Source: Streptomyces sp. NBC_00670 (lineage in GTDB: Bacteria; Actinomycetota; Actinomycetes; Streptomycetales; Streptomycetaceae). From it: 64,000 bases of DNA. Within the stretch, counting starts at the first letter, position 1; each line of letters starts with the position of its first letter. A program made the translations under genes and the position numbers. Shown piece after piece: positions 23,695-32,225 of the stretch. Below the pieces are notes generated by a model that was not told the DNA's origin, made no database searches, and was given only the letters and a program-made list of their open reading frames with translations. The stretch lies in assembly GCF_036226765.1 (NCBI RefSeq), contig NZ_CP109017.1, positions 7,441,001 to 7,505,000 of the forward strand. The letters run 5' to 3'.

Positions 23695-24060
23695 ATGAGC
23701 GTGCTCGTCGCAGTCAACTACCCGGCGCCGATACCGGTCGGCCACCTCGTCGAAGTGACCGAGTACGAGGACGTCCGCCCCGAGAGGAAACGCCGCGGGG
23801 CCGGCCTGGGCGAAGCCTTCCAGCACCCGGTGCTCCTCGACGTGGACACGGGCATCCGGTTCATGAACCACGTCCACGCGAGCGCCGGCGCGAACGGCGG
23901 CAACGCCCACCGGCCGAACCGGTATCCGCCGACCCCGCGACCGGAACTCCCGGTGAACAGGGTGTGGCGGGGCAGGGTCCTCGCCTGCGCGCTGGTGTAC
24001 GTCGAGGCCCTGTCGACCCAGCACACCACACTCGAACTGGAACCCGACCCGCCCGCCTGA
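23695..24060 (+). CDS. Small protein of unknown function at the end of the RiPP operon
   Basis: 121 residues, cytosolic, no transmembrane helix, one Cys. Contains MSVLVAVNYPAPIPVGHLVEV and a central basic patch (RPERKRRG) and NHVHASAGANGG. No family recognised. It follows the HopA1-like gene by ten bases but carries its own TAGCGT box exactly seven bases before the ATG, as does the kinase gene, so it may have its own leaderless transcript. By position it could be the missing third component of a class V-type synthetase or an immunity or scaffold protein; this is speculation. Confidence 0.6.
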   Translation: MSVLVAVNYPAPIPVGHLVEVTEYEDVRPERKRRGAGLGEAFQHPVLLDVDTGIRFMNHVHASAGANGGNAHRPNRYPPTPRPELPVNRVWRGRVLACALVYVEALSTQHTTLELEPDPPA

Positions 24061-24081
24061 CGACAGGCCCCGGGCCGCGCC

Positions 24082-24459
24082 TCAGCTCGCCCGGGGCCAG
24101 CCGCGCAGCAGGGCGGCGATCCGGGCGGCGGTGCAGGCCGGATCGCGCAGCAGGTCACGGAGGGCGAGCGCGTCCTCCCGCGCCGGCTTGACCGGGATGC
24201 CGGAGGCCTCCAGGTACATCACGCCCGTCGCGGCGGCCACCGCCAGGTTGGAGCGCTCCAGCCAGCGGCAGCGCCCGAGGACGTGCACCAGCGCGGCGGC
24301 GCGGGCGTAGGGGCCGTCGTAGACGGGGGTCTCCAGCAGCTCGGCGCGGTGGCAGGCGACCGCGGCCACGGGCACCCCGTAGTCCTCGGGAGCGGGGTCC
24401 GCCGCGCCCGCGACCTCGGCGACCTGCAAAATCCAGGGGACGTCGATGTGCAGGTCCAT
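24082..24459 (-). CDS. Fic/Doc-family toxin with degenerate active-site loop
   Basis: 125 residues. The helical layout (YDGPYARAAALVHVLGRCRWLERSNLAVAAATGVMYLEASG) is that of short actinobacterial Doc-like toxins, in which the HPFxDGN(K/G)R loop sits between the two central helices. Here that loop reads CRWLERSNLAV: Asn is kept but the catalytic His is missing. It overlaps the antitoxin stop by one base (TAATG), the classical coupled toxin order. Either the family uses altered chemistry or this toxin is inactive. Confidence 0.7.
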   Translation of the reverse strand: MDLHIDVPWILQVAEVAGAADPAPEDYGVPVAAVACHRAELLETPVYDGPYARAAALVHVLGRCRWLERSNLAVAAATGVMYLEASGIPVKPAREDALALRDLLRDPACTAARIAALLRGWPRAS

Positions 24460-24698
24460 TACGCGGCGTGCGCCCCCCGGGCGCGGCGCTCGGCGTCCTC
24501 CGCCTCGTCGAACACCGCCTGGTGCTCGTCGAGGAAGCGCCGCGCCGCCTCCAGGCCGCGCTGCCGCATCCCGTCGGCGTCCTCCCGCACGAGCGCGGCG
24601 ATGTAGTCGCCGACACTCATGCCGCGGTCCTTGGCCCGGGCCGTGGCCAGCTCCGCGATCTCGTCGTCGACCCGCCAGCCCTTCTGCGTCTTCGCCAT
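24459..24698 (-). CDS. Ribbon-helix-helix-type antitoxin
   Basis: 79 residues from ATG 24698. N-terminal MAKTQKGWRVDDEIAELATA resembles the ribbon strand plus helix of RHH antitoxins; the C-terminal half is an acidic/charged helix (RFLDEHQAVFDEAEDAERRA), the usual toxin-binding tail. First gene of the toxin-antitoxin pair; an operator palindrome lies nine bases ahead of the start, so autoregulation is likely. Confidence 0.75.
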   Translation of the reverse strand: MAKTQKGWRVDDEIAELATARAKDRGMSVGDYIAALVREDADGMRQRGLEAARRFLDEHQAVFDEAEDAERRARGAHAA

Positions 24699-24706
24699 AC
24701 CGTGAT

Positions 24707-24722
24707 GGTAACAGCTGGTACC
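24707..24722. promoter_or_regulatory. Operator of the toxin-antitoxin pair
   Basis: GGTAACAGCTGGTACC is a near-perfect 16-base palindrome (one mismatched pair), directly upstream of the antitoxin start. On the minus strand TACCAT lies six bases ahead of the ATG, so the operator overlaps the promoter. Confidence 0.6.
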
Positions 24723-24768
24723 ACCGCGTGGCGGGGCGTTGTCAGTGGGGGCAGGCAGGATGACCCGC

Positions 24769-26901
24769 ATGACGACACCCGCAGCTTCGCTCATGGACGC
24801 CGCCGCCTACGCCCAGGCGGTCGAGGACGCCGTGACGGCCTCGGCCGCCTACTACGCGGACGGAACCTCGGCACTGGACGACGACGCCTACGACCGGCTG
24901 GTGCGCACCATCGCCGCCTGGGAGGCCGGCCATCCCGAGCAGGTGCTGCCCGGTTCCCCGACGGGCAAGGTCGCCGGCGGCGCCGTCGAGGGCGACGTCC
25001 CGCACACGGTGGCGATGCTGAGCCTGGACAACGTGTTCTCGCCGGAGGAGTTCACCGCCTGGACCGCCTCGCTGGCCCGGCGCCTCGGCCACGAGGCCGA
25101 ACGGTTCGGCGTCGAGCCGAAGCTGGACGGACTCGCCGTCGCCGCCCGCTACACCGGCGGCCGGCTGAGCCGGCTGATCACCCGCGGGGACGGGACGGCC
25201 GGGGAGGACGTCTCGCACGCGATCGGCACCATCGAGGGGCTGCCCGCCGAACTCGCCGAACCGGTCACCGTGGAGGTCCGGGGCGAAGTCCTCATGACCA
25301 CCGCCCAGTTCGAGCACGCCAACGAGGTGCGCACCGTGCACGGCGGACAGCCCTTCGCCAACCCGCGCGGCGCCGCCGCGGGCAGCCTGCGTGCCAAGGA
25401 GCGTGCCTACACCGTGCCGATGACCTTCTTCGGCTACGGCCTGCTGCCCCTGCCCGGCACCGACACGGAGCTCGCCGCCCGGCTGACGGACCTCGCGCAC
25501 AGCGAACTGATGGCACAGGCCGCCGCGTTCGGCATCAACACCACCGCCACGACCGCCGTCCCCGGCAGCACCGCCACCACCGTCGAGCAGGTACTGGACC
25601 GGGTGCGGGAGATCGCCGCCCTGCGCGCCGAACTGCCGTTCGGGATCGACGGCATCGTCATCAAGGCCGACCTCGCCGCCGACCAGCGCGCCGCGGGCGC
25701 GGGCTCACGCGCCCCGCGCTGGGCGATCGCCTACAAACTGCCGGCCGTCGAGAAGATCACCCGGCTGCTCGAGGTGGAGTGGAACGTCGGCCGCACCGGC
25801 ATCATCGCGCCGCGCGCGGTCCTGGAGCCGGTCGAGATCGACGGCGCCACCGTCACCTACGCCACCCTGCACAACCCGGCCGACATCACCCGCCGCGATC
25901 TGCGCCTGGGCGACCACGTCATGGTGCACCGGGCCGGCGACGTCATCCCGCGCGTCGAAGCCCCCGTCGCCCATCTGCGCACCGGCGACGAACAGCCCAT
26001 CGTCTTCCCCGAGGTGTGCCCGCGCTGCGGGTCCGGCATCGACACCAGCGAGCAGCGTTGGCGCTGCGAGAACGGGCGCAACTGCCACCTGGTCGCCTCC
26101 CTGTCCTACGCGGCCGGGCGCGACCAGCTCGACATCGAGGGCCTCGGCCACACCCGCGTCGTCCAGCTCGTGGACGCCGGCCTCGTCGGCGACCTCGCGG
26201 ACCTGTTCGCCCTCACCCGTGAGCAGTTGCTGGGCCTGGAGCGGATGGGCGAGACCAGCACCGACAACCTCCTCGCCGCCCTGGAGACGGCCAAGAGGCG
26301 GCCGCTGGCGCGGGTGCTGTGCGCGCTCGGCGTCCGCGGCACCGGGCGGTCCATGTCCCGCCGTATCGCCCGGCACTTCGCGACGATGGACCACCTCCGC
26401 GCGGCGGACGCGGAGGCGATGCGGCAGGTGGAGGGCATCGGCACCGAGAAGGCCCCCTCGATCGTCGCCGAACTGGCCGAACTCGCCCCGCTCATCGACA
26501 GACTGGTCGCCGCCGGCGTCAACATGACCGAACCCGGCGCCACCCCGCCCGCCCGGTCCGGCACGGATGAGGGCACCGACGGCGACGGCACCGACGGCGA
26601 CGGCATCGACGACGGCGCCGAGCGGGCGTCCGGACCACTGGCCGGAATGACCGTGGTCGTCACCGGCGCGATGACCGGCCCCCTGGAGAAGCTCAGCCGC
26701 AACCAGATGAACGAACTCGTCGAACGGGCCGGCGGCCGCTCCTCCTCCAGCGTCTCCAGGAAGACCACCCTCGTCGTCGCCGGGGAGGGCGCGGGCGCCA
26801 AGCGCGCCAAGGCGGAGAGTCTCGGCGTCCGCCTGGCCGGCCCGGACGAGTTCGCCGCGCTGGTCGCCGACTTCCTCGGCCAGGAAGGGGGCCAGGCCTG
26901 A
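24769..26901 (+). CDS. ligA: NAD-dependent DNA ligase
   Basis: 710 residues. Adenylation domain with nucleotidyl lysine Lys118 in EPKLDGLA; OB-fold; a zinc finger CPRCGSGID...WRCENGRNC; helix-hairpin-helix region (about 480-590, VEGIGTEKA); C-terminal BRCT domain (MTVVVTGAMTGPLEK...TTLVVAG). A Gly/Asp-rich insertion of about 25 residues precedes the BRCT. It seals nicks using NAD+. The neighbourhood (toxin-antitoxin, HTH regulator) is not the gatCAB-type setting of the main streptomycete ligase, so this could be a second copy; the rest of the genome would be needed to tell. Starts considered: ATG 24760 and 24769; the second gives better spacing to AGGCAGGA. Confidence 0.9.
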   Translation: MTTPAASLMDAAAYAQAVEDAVTASAAYYADGTSALDDDAYDRLVRTIAAWEAGHPEQVLPGSPTGKVAGGAVEGDVPHTVAMLSLDNVFSPEEFTAWTASLARRLGHEAERFGVEPKLDGLAVAARYTGGRLSRLITRGDGTAGEDVSHAIGTIEGLPAELAEPVTVEVRGEVLMTTAQFEHANEVRTVHGGQPFANPRGAAAGSLRAKERAYTVPMTFFGYGLLPLPGTDTELAARLTDLAHSELMAQAAAFGINTTATTAVPGSTATTVEQVLDRVREIAALRAELPFGIDGIVIKADLAADQRAAGAGSRAPRWAIAYKLPAVEKITRLLEVEWNVGRTGIIAPRAVLEPVEIDGATVTYATLHNPADITRRDLRLGDHVMVHRAGDVIPRVEAPVAHLRTGDEQPIVFPEVCPRCGSGIDTSEQRWRCENGRNCHLVASLSYAAGRDQLDIEGLGHTRVVQLVDAGLVGDLADLFALTREQLLGLERMGETSTDNLLAALETAKRRPLARVLCALGVRGTGRSMSRRIARHFATMDHLRAADAEAMRQVEGIGTEKAPSIVAELAELAPLIDRLVAAGVNMTEPGATPPARSGTDEGTDGDGTDGDGIDDGAERASGPLAGMTVVVTGAMTGPLEKLSRNQMNELVERAGGRSSSSVSRKTTLVVAGEGAGAKRAKAESLGVRLAGPDEFAALVADFLGQEGGQA

Positions 26902-26919
26902 CGGCCCCGTGCCCGGAGG

Positions 26920-27762
26920 TCAGCCGACCGCCTGCGTGCCGATGACGGAGAGCAGACGCAGCTTCTCGTGGCTCTCGGAGCCGGGCGTGGCGGTGTAGAC
27001 GAGCAGGCGGTGCGACTGGTCGGTGTCGAGGAGTGACTGGCAGTGCAGCTCCAGGAGCCCGACCTCGGGGTGGAGGAAGCGCTTGACCTTCTCGGGGCCG
27101 ACGCCCACCTCGTGCGTCCGCCACAGGGTGCGGAACTCCTCGCTGCGTTCCAGGAGGAGGCCGGCGTACTGGGCCGCCCGCGAGCCCGGGCCCCGCAGGG
27201 TGGCGATCTCCCGCAGTCCGGAGGCGAACATGCGCGAGAGATGGGCGTGTTCCTCCGGTGCGTACCGCGCGCGGGTGGCCGGCAGGGTGAACCACCGGAA
27301 GCCGATGCTCCGCTCGGGACCGGTGAACCCGGTGGTGTCGCCGGTCAGGGCCACCCCGAGCGGGGTCTGGCGCAGGGTCTCCCCGAGTTCGCTGACGATT
27401 TCGGCGGGGGTGTCGGCCAGCCGGTCGAGGATGCGCAGCAGTCCGGGGCCGACATGCGCGCCGGCCGAGCCGCGCACGGGCGGGTTGTGCCCGGCCAGCC
27501 GGAACAGGTGGTCGCGCTCGTCCAGGGAGAGGTGCAGCCCCTGCGCGATCGAGGCGGCCATCTGCGCGGAGGGCTGCGGGCCGCGCTCGCGCTCCAGCCG
27601 CGCGTAGTAGTCGGTCGACATGTGGCACAGCGCGGCCACCTCCTCCCGCCGCAGCCCGCTGGTCCTGCGGCGGGACCCCCGCGGGAGTCCGACGTCCTCG
27701 GGCTGCAACAGCTCCCGCCGGCGCCGTAGAAAGGCCGCCAGTCCGGCCCGGTCGATCTCCAT
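26920..27762 (-). CDS. MmyB-like helix-turn-helix regulator
   Basis: 280 residues. XRE-type HTH at 1-80 (LAAFLRRRRELLQPEDVGLP, RRTSGLRREEVAALCHMSTD, YYARLERERG) and a C-terminal MmyB-like ligand-binding domain (residues about 100-275, with RYAPEEHAHLSRMFASGLRE and VGPEKVKRFLHPEVG). This architecture is common in Streptomyces, usually next to an SDR gene it controls; indeed an SDR gene is divergent across 258 bases. Start at the ATG complementary to 27760-27762; longer frames have no domain content. Confidence 0.9.
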   Translation of the reverse strand: MEIDRAGLAAFLRRRRELLQPEDVGLPRGSRRRTSGLRREEVAALCHMSTDYYARLERERGPQPSAQMAASIAQGLHLSLDERDHLFRLAGHNPPVRGSAGAHVGPGLLRILDRLADTPAEIVSELGETLRQTPLGVALTGDTTGFTGPERSIGFRWFTLPATRARYAPEEHAHLSRMFASGLREIATLRGPGSRAAQYAGLLLERSEEFRTLWRTHEVGVGPEKVKRFLHPEVGLLELHCQSLLDTDQSHRLLVYTATPGSESHEKLRLLSVIGTQAVG

Positions 27763-28021
27763 GGGTGCTCTCCTCCGTGCCGCTTGCCCTCCTACTTCTA
27801 CCGCCTCCCGCCGGCCGGCACGGCGGCGCAGCCACGGATCGTCGATCCCCCTCTCCGACCCGCGAGCCGGCCGCGAAACCCCGGGATACGTGTCCTGAGC
27901 AGGGAACATGGCGAAAGTCCGCCGTATCCACGGCCCGGCGATCAGTGGATCCGCAGGCCCTGCACCCCGCCGCCGGACTCGGTCACGGTGGCAGCAACGA
28001 CACCACGAGGGAGCTCCCGCC

Positions 28022-28960
28022 ATGCCACGAACCGACTTCGATCTCACCGTCCCCGATCTGTCCGGCAAGCGCGCCGTCGTCACCGGCGCGAGCGACGGCA
28101 TCGGACTCGGCCTCGCGACCCGCCTCGCGGCGGCCGGCGCGGAGGTGCTGCTGCCGGTCCGCAACCCGCGCAAGGGTCAGGCGGCGCTCGACGCGATCCG
28201 CGCGCGGGTCCCCGGCGCGGACGTGTCCCTGCGCACGCTGGACCTGTCCTCCCTGACGTCCGTCCGGGCGCTGGGCGAGACCCTGCTGGCGGAGGACCGT
28301 CCGATCCACCTGCTCGTCAACAACGCCGGCGTCATGACACCGCCCGAGCGGCAGACGACCGCGGACGGGTTCGAGCTGCAGTTCGGCACCAACCACCTCG
28401 GCCACTTCGCCCTCGTCGCCCGCCTGCTGCCACTGCTGCGGGCCGGCCGCGCCCGCGTGACCTCGCAGATCAGCGTCGCGGCGAACCAGTACGCCATCAA
28501 CTGGGAGGACCTGAACTGGGAACGCTCCTACAGCGGCGGGCGCGCCTACAGCCAGTCGAAGATCGCGTTCGGGCTGTTCGGACTGGAACTGGACCGGCGC
28601 AGCGCGGCCGGTGACTGGGGCATCACCAGCAATCTGTCCCATCCGGGCGTCGCGCCCACCAGCCTCCTGGCCGCCCGCCCCGAACTGGGCCGCGCCAAGG
28701 ACACCGTGGGCGTACGCGTCATCCGGGCGCTGTCCGCCCGCGGCATCCTCCTCGGCACGGTCCGCACCGCACAGCTCCCCGCGCTGTACGCCGCCACCTC
28801 GCCCGACGCGGAACGCGGAGCGTTCTACGGCCCCAGCGGCCCCGGCCACCTGGGCGGGCCGCCCGCGCCGCAGAAGCTCTACAGCCGGCTGCGGAGCGCG
28901 GACGAGGCCAGCCGGGTCTGGGCACGCTCCGAGGAGCTGACCGGGGTGCGCTGCGGGTGA
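28022..28960 (+). CDS. Short-chain dehydrogenase/reductase
   Basis: 312 residues. Motifs: TGASDGIG cofactor loop, NNAG (LVNNAGVMTPPERQ), serine in QISVAANQ, and the catalytic pair Y-SQS-K in AYSQSKIAFGLF. Classical SDR, with a C-terminal extension typical of the retinol dehydrogenase-like group (YGPSGPGHLGGPPAPQ). Preceded by GAGGGAG. Divergent from the MmyB-like regulator, probably its target. Confidence 0.9.
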   Translation: MPRTDFDLTVPDLSGKRAVVTGASDGIGLGLATRLAAAGAEVLLPVRNPRKGQAALDAIRARVPGADVSLRTLDLSSLTSVRALGETLLAEDRPIHLLVNNAGVMTPPERQTTADGFELQFGTNHLGHFALVARLLPLLRAGRARVTSQISVAANQYAINWEDLNWERSYSGGRAYSQSKIAFGLFGLELDRRSAAGDWGITSNLSHPGVAPTSLLAARPELGRAKDTVGVRVIRALSARGILLGTVRTAQLPALYAATSPDAERGAFYGPSGPGHLGGPPAPQKLYSRLRSADEASRVWARSEELTGVRCG

Positions 28961-29017
28961 CGGGAAAGCGCCCGGCTCAGCCCCTGCCGGAGCGCGCCGC
29001 GGGGAGGTTTGGCGCCG

Positions 29018-29947
29018 TCACAGGGTGAGGGCGAGCTTGCCCTGGAGGTGGCCGTCGTCGAGCAGCCGGTGTGCGTCGGCGACGCGCTCGAACGGGAACG
29101 TCTCCTGGACGTGCACCCGGAGCCCGCCCTCTTCGACGAGGCCGACGAGACCTCGCAGGGCGACCGGATCCGGGTCGACCGCGATGCCGCTGAAGCGCAG
29201 ACCGGCCGCTTCGTACGCGGCGATGAGCCCCGTGTCCTCCTCGGCGACCGCCGTCACCAGATGGCCGCCCGGGCGCAGCACCTTCAGCGACCGCTCGGCG
29301 GTGTCGCCGCCGATGGTGTCGAGCACGACGTCGACGTCGCGGACCGCCCCGGCGAAGTCGGCACTCGTGTAGTCGATCACCTCGTCGGCGCCGAGCCCTT
29401 CGACGAACTCCCGCTTGCCGGCGCTCGCCGTGGTGATCACGTGCGCGCCGAGCGCCTTGGCGATCTGGATCGCCACATGGCCGACCCCGCCCCCGCCGCC
29501 GTGGACGAGCACACGGTCCCCCTCGCCCACTCCGGCGAGATCGACCAGGCCCTGCCACGCCGTCAGCCCGACGATCGGCAGTGCCGCCGCCTCGACGTGC
29601 GAGAGCGCGGCAGGCCTGCGGACGAGGTGCAACGCGGGCGCCGCCACGAGCTCGGCGTATCCGTTGGCCGCCCGCGGGAAGAGCGGCATCCCGAACACCT
29701 CGTCGCCGGGCCGGAACCGCCAGGTCCCCGGCGCGTCCTCGACCACGCCGCTGATGTCCCAGCCGAGGACGAACGGGGGCCGGCCGAGCAGCGGGAACTC
29801 GCCGGCGCGCAGCCGCGCCTCCAGCGGGTTCAGCCCGATCGCCCGGACCCGGACGAGGACCTCCGTCGGCAGCGGCCGGGGCTCGGGCGCGTCCACGACG
29901 GTGAGCACCTCGGGAGCGCCGAGCGTGTGCTGGGTGATGACTCGCAT
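29018..29947 (-). CDS. NADP-dependent quinone oxidoreductase-like (MDR family, zinc-free)
   Basis: 309 residues. GroES-like N-terminal domain (VLVRVRAIGLNPLEARLR, FVLGWDISGVVE, GDEVFGM) and Rossmann domain with VHGGGGGVGHVAIQIAKALG. No zinc-ligand cysteines, so of the zeta-crystallin/quinone oxidoreductase group. Divergent from an HxlR-type regulator, with AGGTA(T/C)C repeats in the 85-base gap between them, a standard redox-sensing pair. Confidence 0.9.
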   Translation of the reverse strand: MRVITQHTLGAPEVLTVVDAPEPRPLPTEVLVRVRAIGLNPLEARLRAGEFPLLGRPPFVLGWDISGVVEDAPGTWRFRPGDEVFGMPLFPRAANGYAELVAAPALHLVRRPAALSHVEAAALPIVGLTAWQGLVDLAGVGEGDRVLVHGGGGGVGHVAIQIAKALGAHVITTASAGKREFVEGLGADEVIDYTSADFAGAVRDVDVVLDTIGGDTAERSLKVLRPGGHLVTAVAEEDTGLIAAYEAAGLRFSGIAVDPDPVALRGLVGLVEEGGLRVHVQETFPFERVADAHRLLDDGHLQGKLALTL

Positions 29948-30032
29948 GACTCTCCTGGCTGAGCAGTAAGGGGAAAGGAAGAGATCAACCAGGCTAGGTA
30001 TCCGACAGGAACCACCAGGTACCTTTGGCGCC

Positions 30033-30398
30033 ATGAGCGGATTCGGTCGCGGTGACGTCTTCCTCGCCGACTGCCCGGCACGCCTCGCGGTCGAACTGAT
30101 CGCCGACAAGTGGACGGTGGTCGTGCTCTACGGACTCAAGCAGGGTCCGGTGCGTCACGGCGAGCTGATCGAACTGATCGGCGGCATCTCCCGCAAGGTC
30201 CTCACCCAGACCCTCCGGCGGCTCCAGGCGCACGGCCTCATCCGCCGCCACGCCTACGCCGAGGTGCCGCCCCGCGTCGAGTACGAACTCACCCCCCTCG
30301 GGGCGACGTTGATCGAGCCGATCCATATGCTGACCGAGTGGGCGCGCGCGAACGGCGAGGCGGTCCTCGACGCCCTCGACGCGGCCCCCGAGGCGTAA
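30033..30398 (+). CDS. HxlR-family winged-helix regulator
   Basis: 121 residues, the family's usual length. CPARLAVELIADKWTVVVLY is the HxlR N-terminal helix, followed by the wHTH (GGISRKVLTQTLRRLQAHGL and RRHAYAEVPPRVEYELTPLG). TACCTT ends seven bases before the ATG, indicating a leaderless transcript. Divergent to the quinone oxidoreductase gene and presumed to regulate it. Confidence 0.9.
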   Translation: MSGFGRGDVFLADCPARLAVELIADKWTVVVLYGLKQGPVRHGELIELIGGISRKVLTQTLRRLQAHGLIRRHAYAEVPPRVEYELTPLGATLIEPIHMLTEWARANGEAVLDALDAAPEA

Positions 30399-30502
30399 CC
30401 GGCGCCGCGCCCACTCGGCCGGCGCGGGCACGTCCAGCGGTCGCGAGCGCTTCTCGCGGACGCGCCCCGCACCCTGTCCGCGGTGCCGCCCCGGCGGCAC
30501 CG

Positions 30503-31468
30503 TCAGGCGGTGGCGAGGTCGATGACGACCTTTCCCCGTACGTGCCGGCCGGCCTGGAGTTCGGCCGCGCGGCGGATCTCCTCGATCGGGAAGGTGGCCG
30601 CGACGGGCACCCACAGCCGGCCCGCCGCGACCAGGCCGGCGATCTCCTCCAGGGCGCCGGGCGCCGCGTTCGCCCCGTTGGCCGCCGCCACGCCGTCGAC
30701 CTGTGCGGCGATGGTGCAGATGCGGCTGTCGGGGACGCCGAGCTCCCGCGCGACGTGCACGGTCTCCACCCCGTGCAGGTCGACGGCGGCGGCGATGCCG
30801 CCGGGGGCGAGGGCGCGGACCCGGTCGGCCAGGCCCTCGCCGTAGGCGACCGGCTCGGCTCCGAGCTCGCGCAGGTAGTCGGCCGAGGCCGCCGATCCCG
30901 TCCCGATCACGCGCGCTCCCGCGATCCGGGCCAGCTGGACGGCGAACACCCCGACCCCGCCCCCGGCGCCGCCGATCAGCACCGTGTCGCCCGGGCCGGG
31001 GCCGACCGCGGCGAGGGCGGCGGCCGCCGTGCGCCCCGCGATGGTGAGGGTGGCGGCGGTGCGGTCGTCGACGCCTGCGGGCGTGTGGTGGGCCTCGTTC
31101 GCCGCGGTGTCCCCGGCCGGGTCGACGACGACGAAGTCGGCGACCGCGCGGGACAGCGCGCCCCCGAACACCCGGTCACCGGGGGCGAAACCCGTCACGC
31201 CGGCACCGACCTGGTCGACCACGCCCGCGTAGTCGGTCCCGAACCCGGCCGGCAGGGTCAGGCCGAACCGGGCGGCGGTGTCCGCGTCGGCGGTCATGAT
31301 CCAGTCCATCGGGTTCAGTCCGGCCGCGGTGACCCGCACCCGGATCTGTCCCGGACCGGCCTGCGGCGCGGGAACCTCGCGGACGTCCAGTACGCCGGGG
31401 CCGCCGAACGCCTCCAGCCGGACCGCCCTGCTGTCGCCCGTGGGCGTGTGCTCACTCTGTGCCTGCAT
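30503..31468 (-). CDS. NADP-dependent oxidoreductase (zeta-crystallin type)
   Basis: 321 residues from the ATG complementary to 31466-31468. GroES-like part (RVRVTAAGLNPMDWIM, FGTDYAGVVDQVG, GDRVFGG) and cofactor loop VLIGGAGGGVGVFAVQLARIAG. Same zinc-free MDR group as the gene at 29018 but not a recent duplicate. Divergent from a TetR regulator whose operator abuts its own start; control of this gene by that regulator is likely. Confidence 0.9.
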   Translation of the reverse strand: MQAQSEHTPTGDSRAVRLEAFGGPGVLDVREVPAPQAGPGQIRVRVTAAGLNPMDWIMTADADTAARFGLTLPAGFGTDYAGVVDQVGAGVTGFAPGDRVFGGALSRAVADFVVVDPAGDTAANEAHHTPAGVDDRTAATLTIAGRTAAAALAAVGPGPGDTVLIGGAGGGVGVFAVQLARIAGARVIGTGSAASADYLRELGAEPVAYGEGLADRVRALAPGGIAAAVDLHGVETVHVARELGVPDSRICTIAAQVDGVAAANGANAAPGALEEIAGLVAAGRLWVPVAATFPIEEIRRAAELQAGRHVRGKVVIDLATA

Positions 31469-31501
31469 GTGCGGCTGTCTCCTCGGGAAGGGGGAAGCGC
31501 C

Positions 31502-31523
31502 GAAACGGACTATGCTCCGTTTC
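31502..31523. promoter_or_regulatory. TetR operator GAAACGGA-N6-TCCGTTTC
   Basis: Perfect 8-bp inverted repeat with the spacer CTATGC, ending on the base before the TetR start codon and covering a TATGCT -10 box (31511-31516). A third half site GAAACGGA lies inside the coding start (31540-31547). Strong candidate for autoregulation and for control of the divergent oxidoreductase gene. Confidence 0.8.
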
Positions 31524-32153
31524 ATGAGTGACAGTAACAGAAACGGAGCGCGTTCCACTTCCTCCGGGGGGGTGGTGCGCACCCCGCGGGCGGACGCGGT
31601 CCGTAATCGCGACCAGCTGCTCGCGGTGGCCACCCGCGTCTTCATGTCGGCCGACGCCGAGCCGTCGATGCGCGCGATAGCCCGCGAGGCCGGGGTCGGC
31701 ATCGCCACGCTCTACCGGCACTTCCCGACCCGCGAGTCACTGGTCGACGCGGTCTACCAGGACCAGGTCGCACGGCTGACGACCGGCGCCCGCGAACTGC
31801 TCGGCGAGCTTCCCCCGGCGGCGGCGATGCGGCGCTGGATGGATCTGTTCGGGGACTGGATCGCCGCGAAGAACGGCATGCTCGACACGCTCCTCGCCAT
31901 GATCGAGTCGGGCGAGATCACCCATGGGCAGACCCGGACCGAGCTGCTGACCGCCGTCACCACGATCCTCGACGCGGGCCGCGCGGCGGGCGACCTCCGC
32001 CCCGACGTCACCGCCGAGGACGTCGCCGCCTCGCTCATCGGCATCTTCACCGTGACCCCCCGCCCCGGCCGCGAGGCCATGGCCGCCCGCCTCCTGAACC
32101 TCCTGATGGACGGCCTCCGCCCCACCGCGCGGCCGAGCTCCCTCGAACCGTAG
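31524..32153 (+). CDS. TetR-family transcriptional regulator
   Basis: 209 residues. HTH at about 20-70 (VRNRDQLLAVATRVFMSADA, PSMRAIAREAGVGIATLYRH, FPTRESLVDAVY); C-terminal helical domain of the SbtR-like type (AMRRWMDLFGDWIAAKNGM). Start ATG 31524 is exactly seven bases after TATGCT, suggesting a leaderless mRNA; ATG 31512 is less likely because it falls inside the operator. Confidence 0.9.
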   Translation: MSDSNRNGARSTSSGGVVRTPRADAVRNRDQLLAVATRVFMSADAEPSMRAIAREAGVGIATLYRHFPTRESLVDAVYQDQVARLTTGARELLGELPPAAAMRRWMDLFGDWIAAKNGMLDTLLAMIESGEITHGQTRTELLTAVTTILDAGRAAGDLRPDVTAEDVAASLIGIFTVTPRPGREAMAARLLNLLMDGLRPTARPSSLEP

Positions 32154-32225
32154 GACGCCCGGTCCGGGCAGAGAATGCGGCTTCGTCGAGGGCGCGCGGC
32201 CCGGCCGGCCCGCCCGCCGGAGGAG

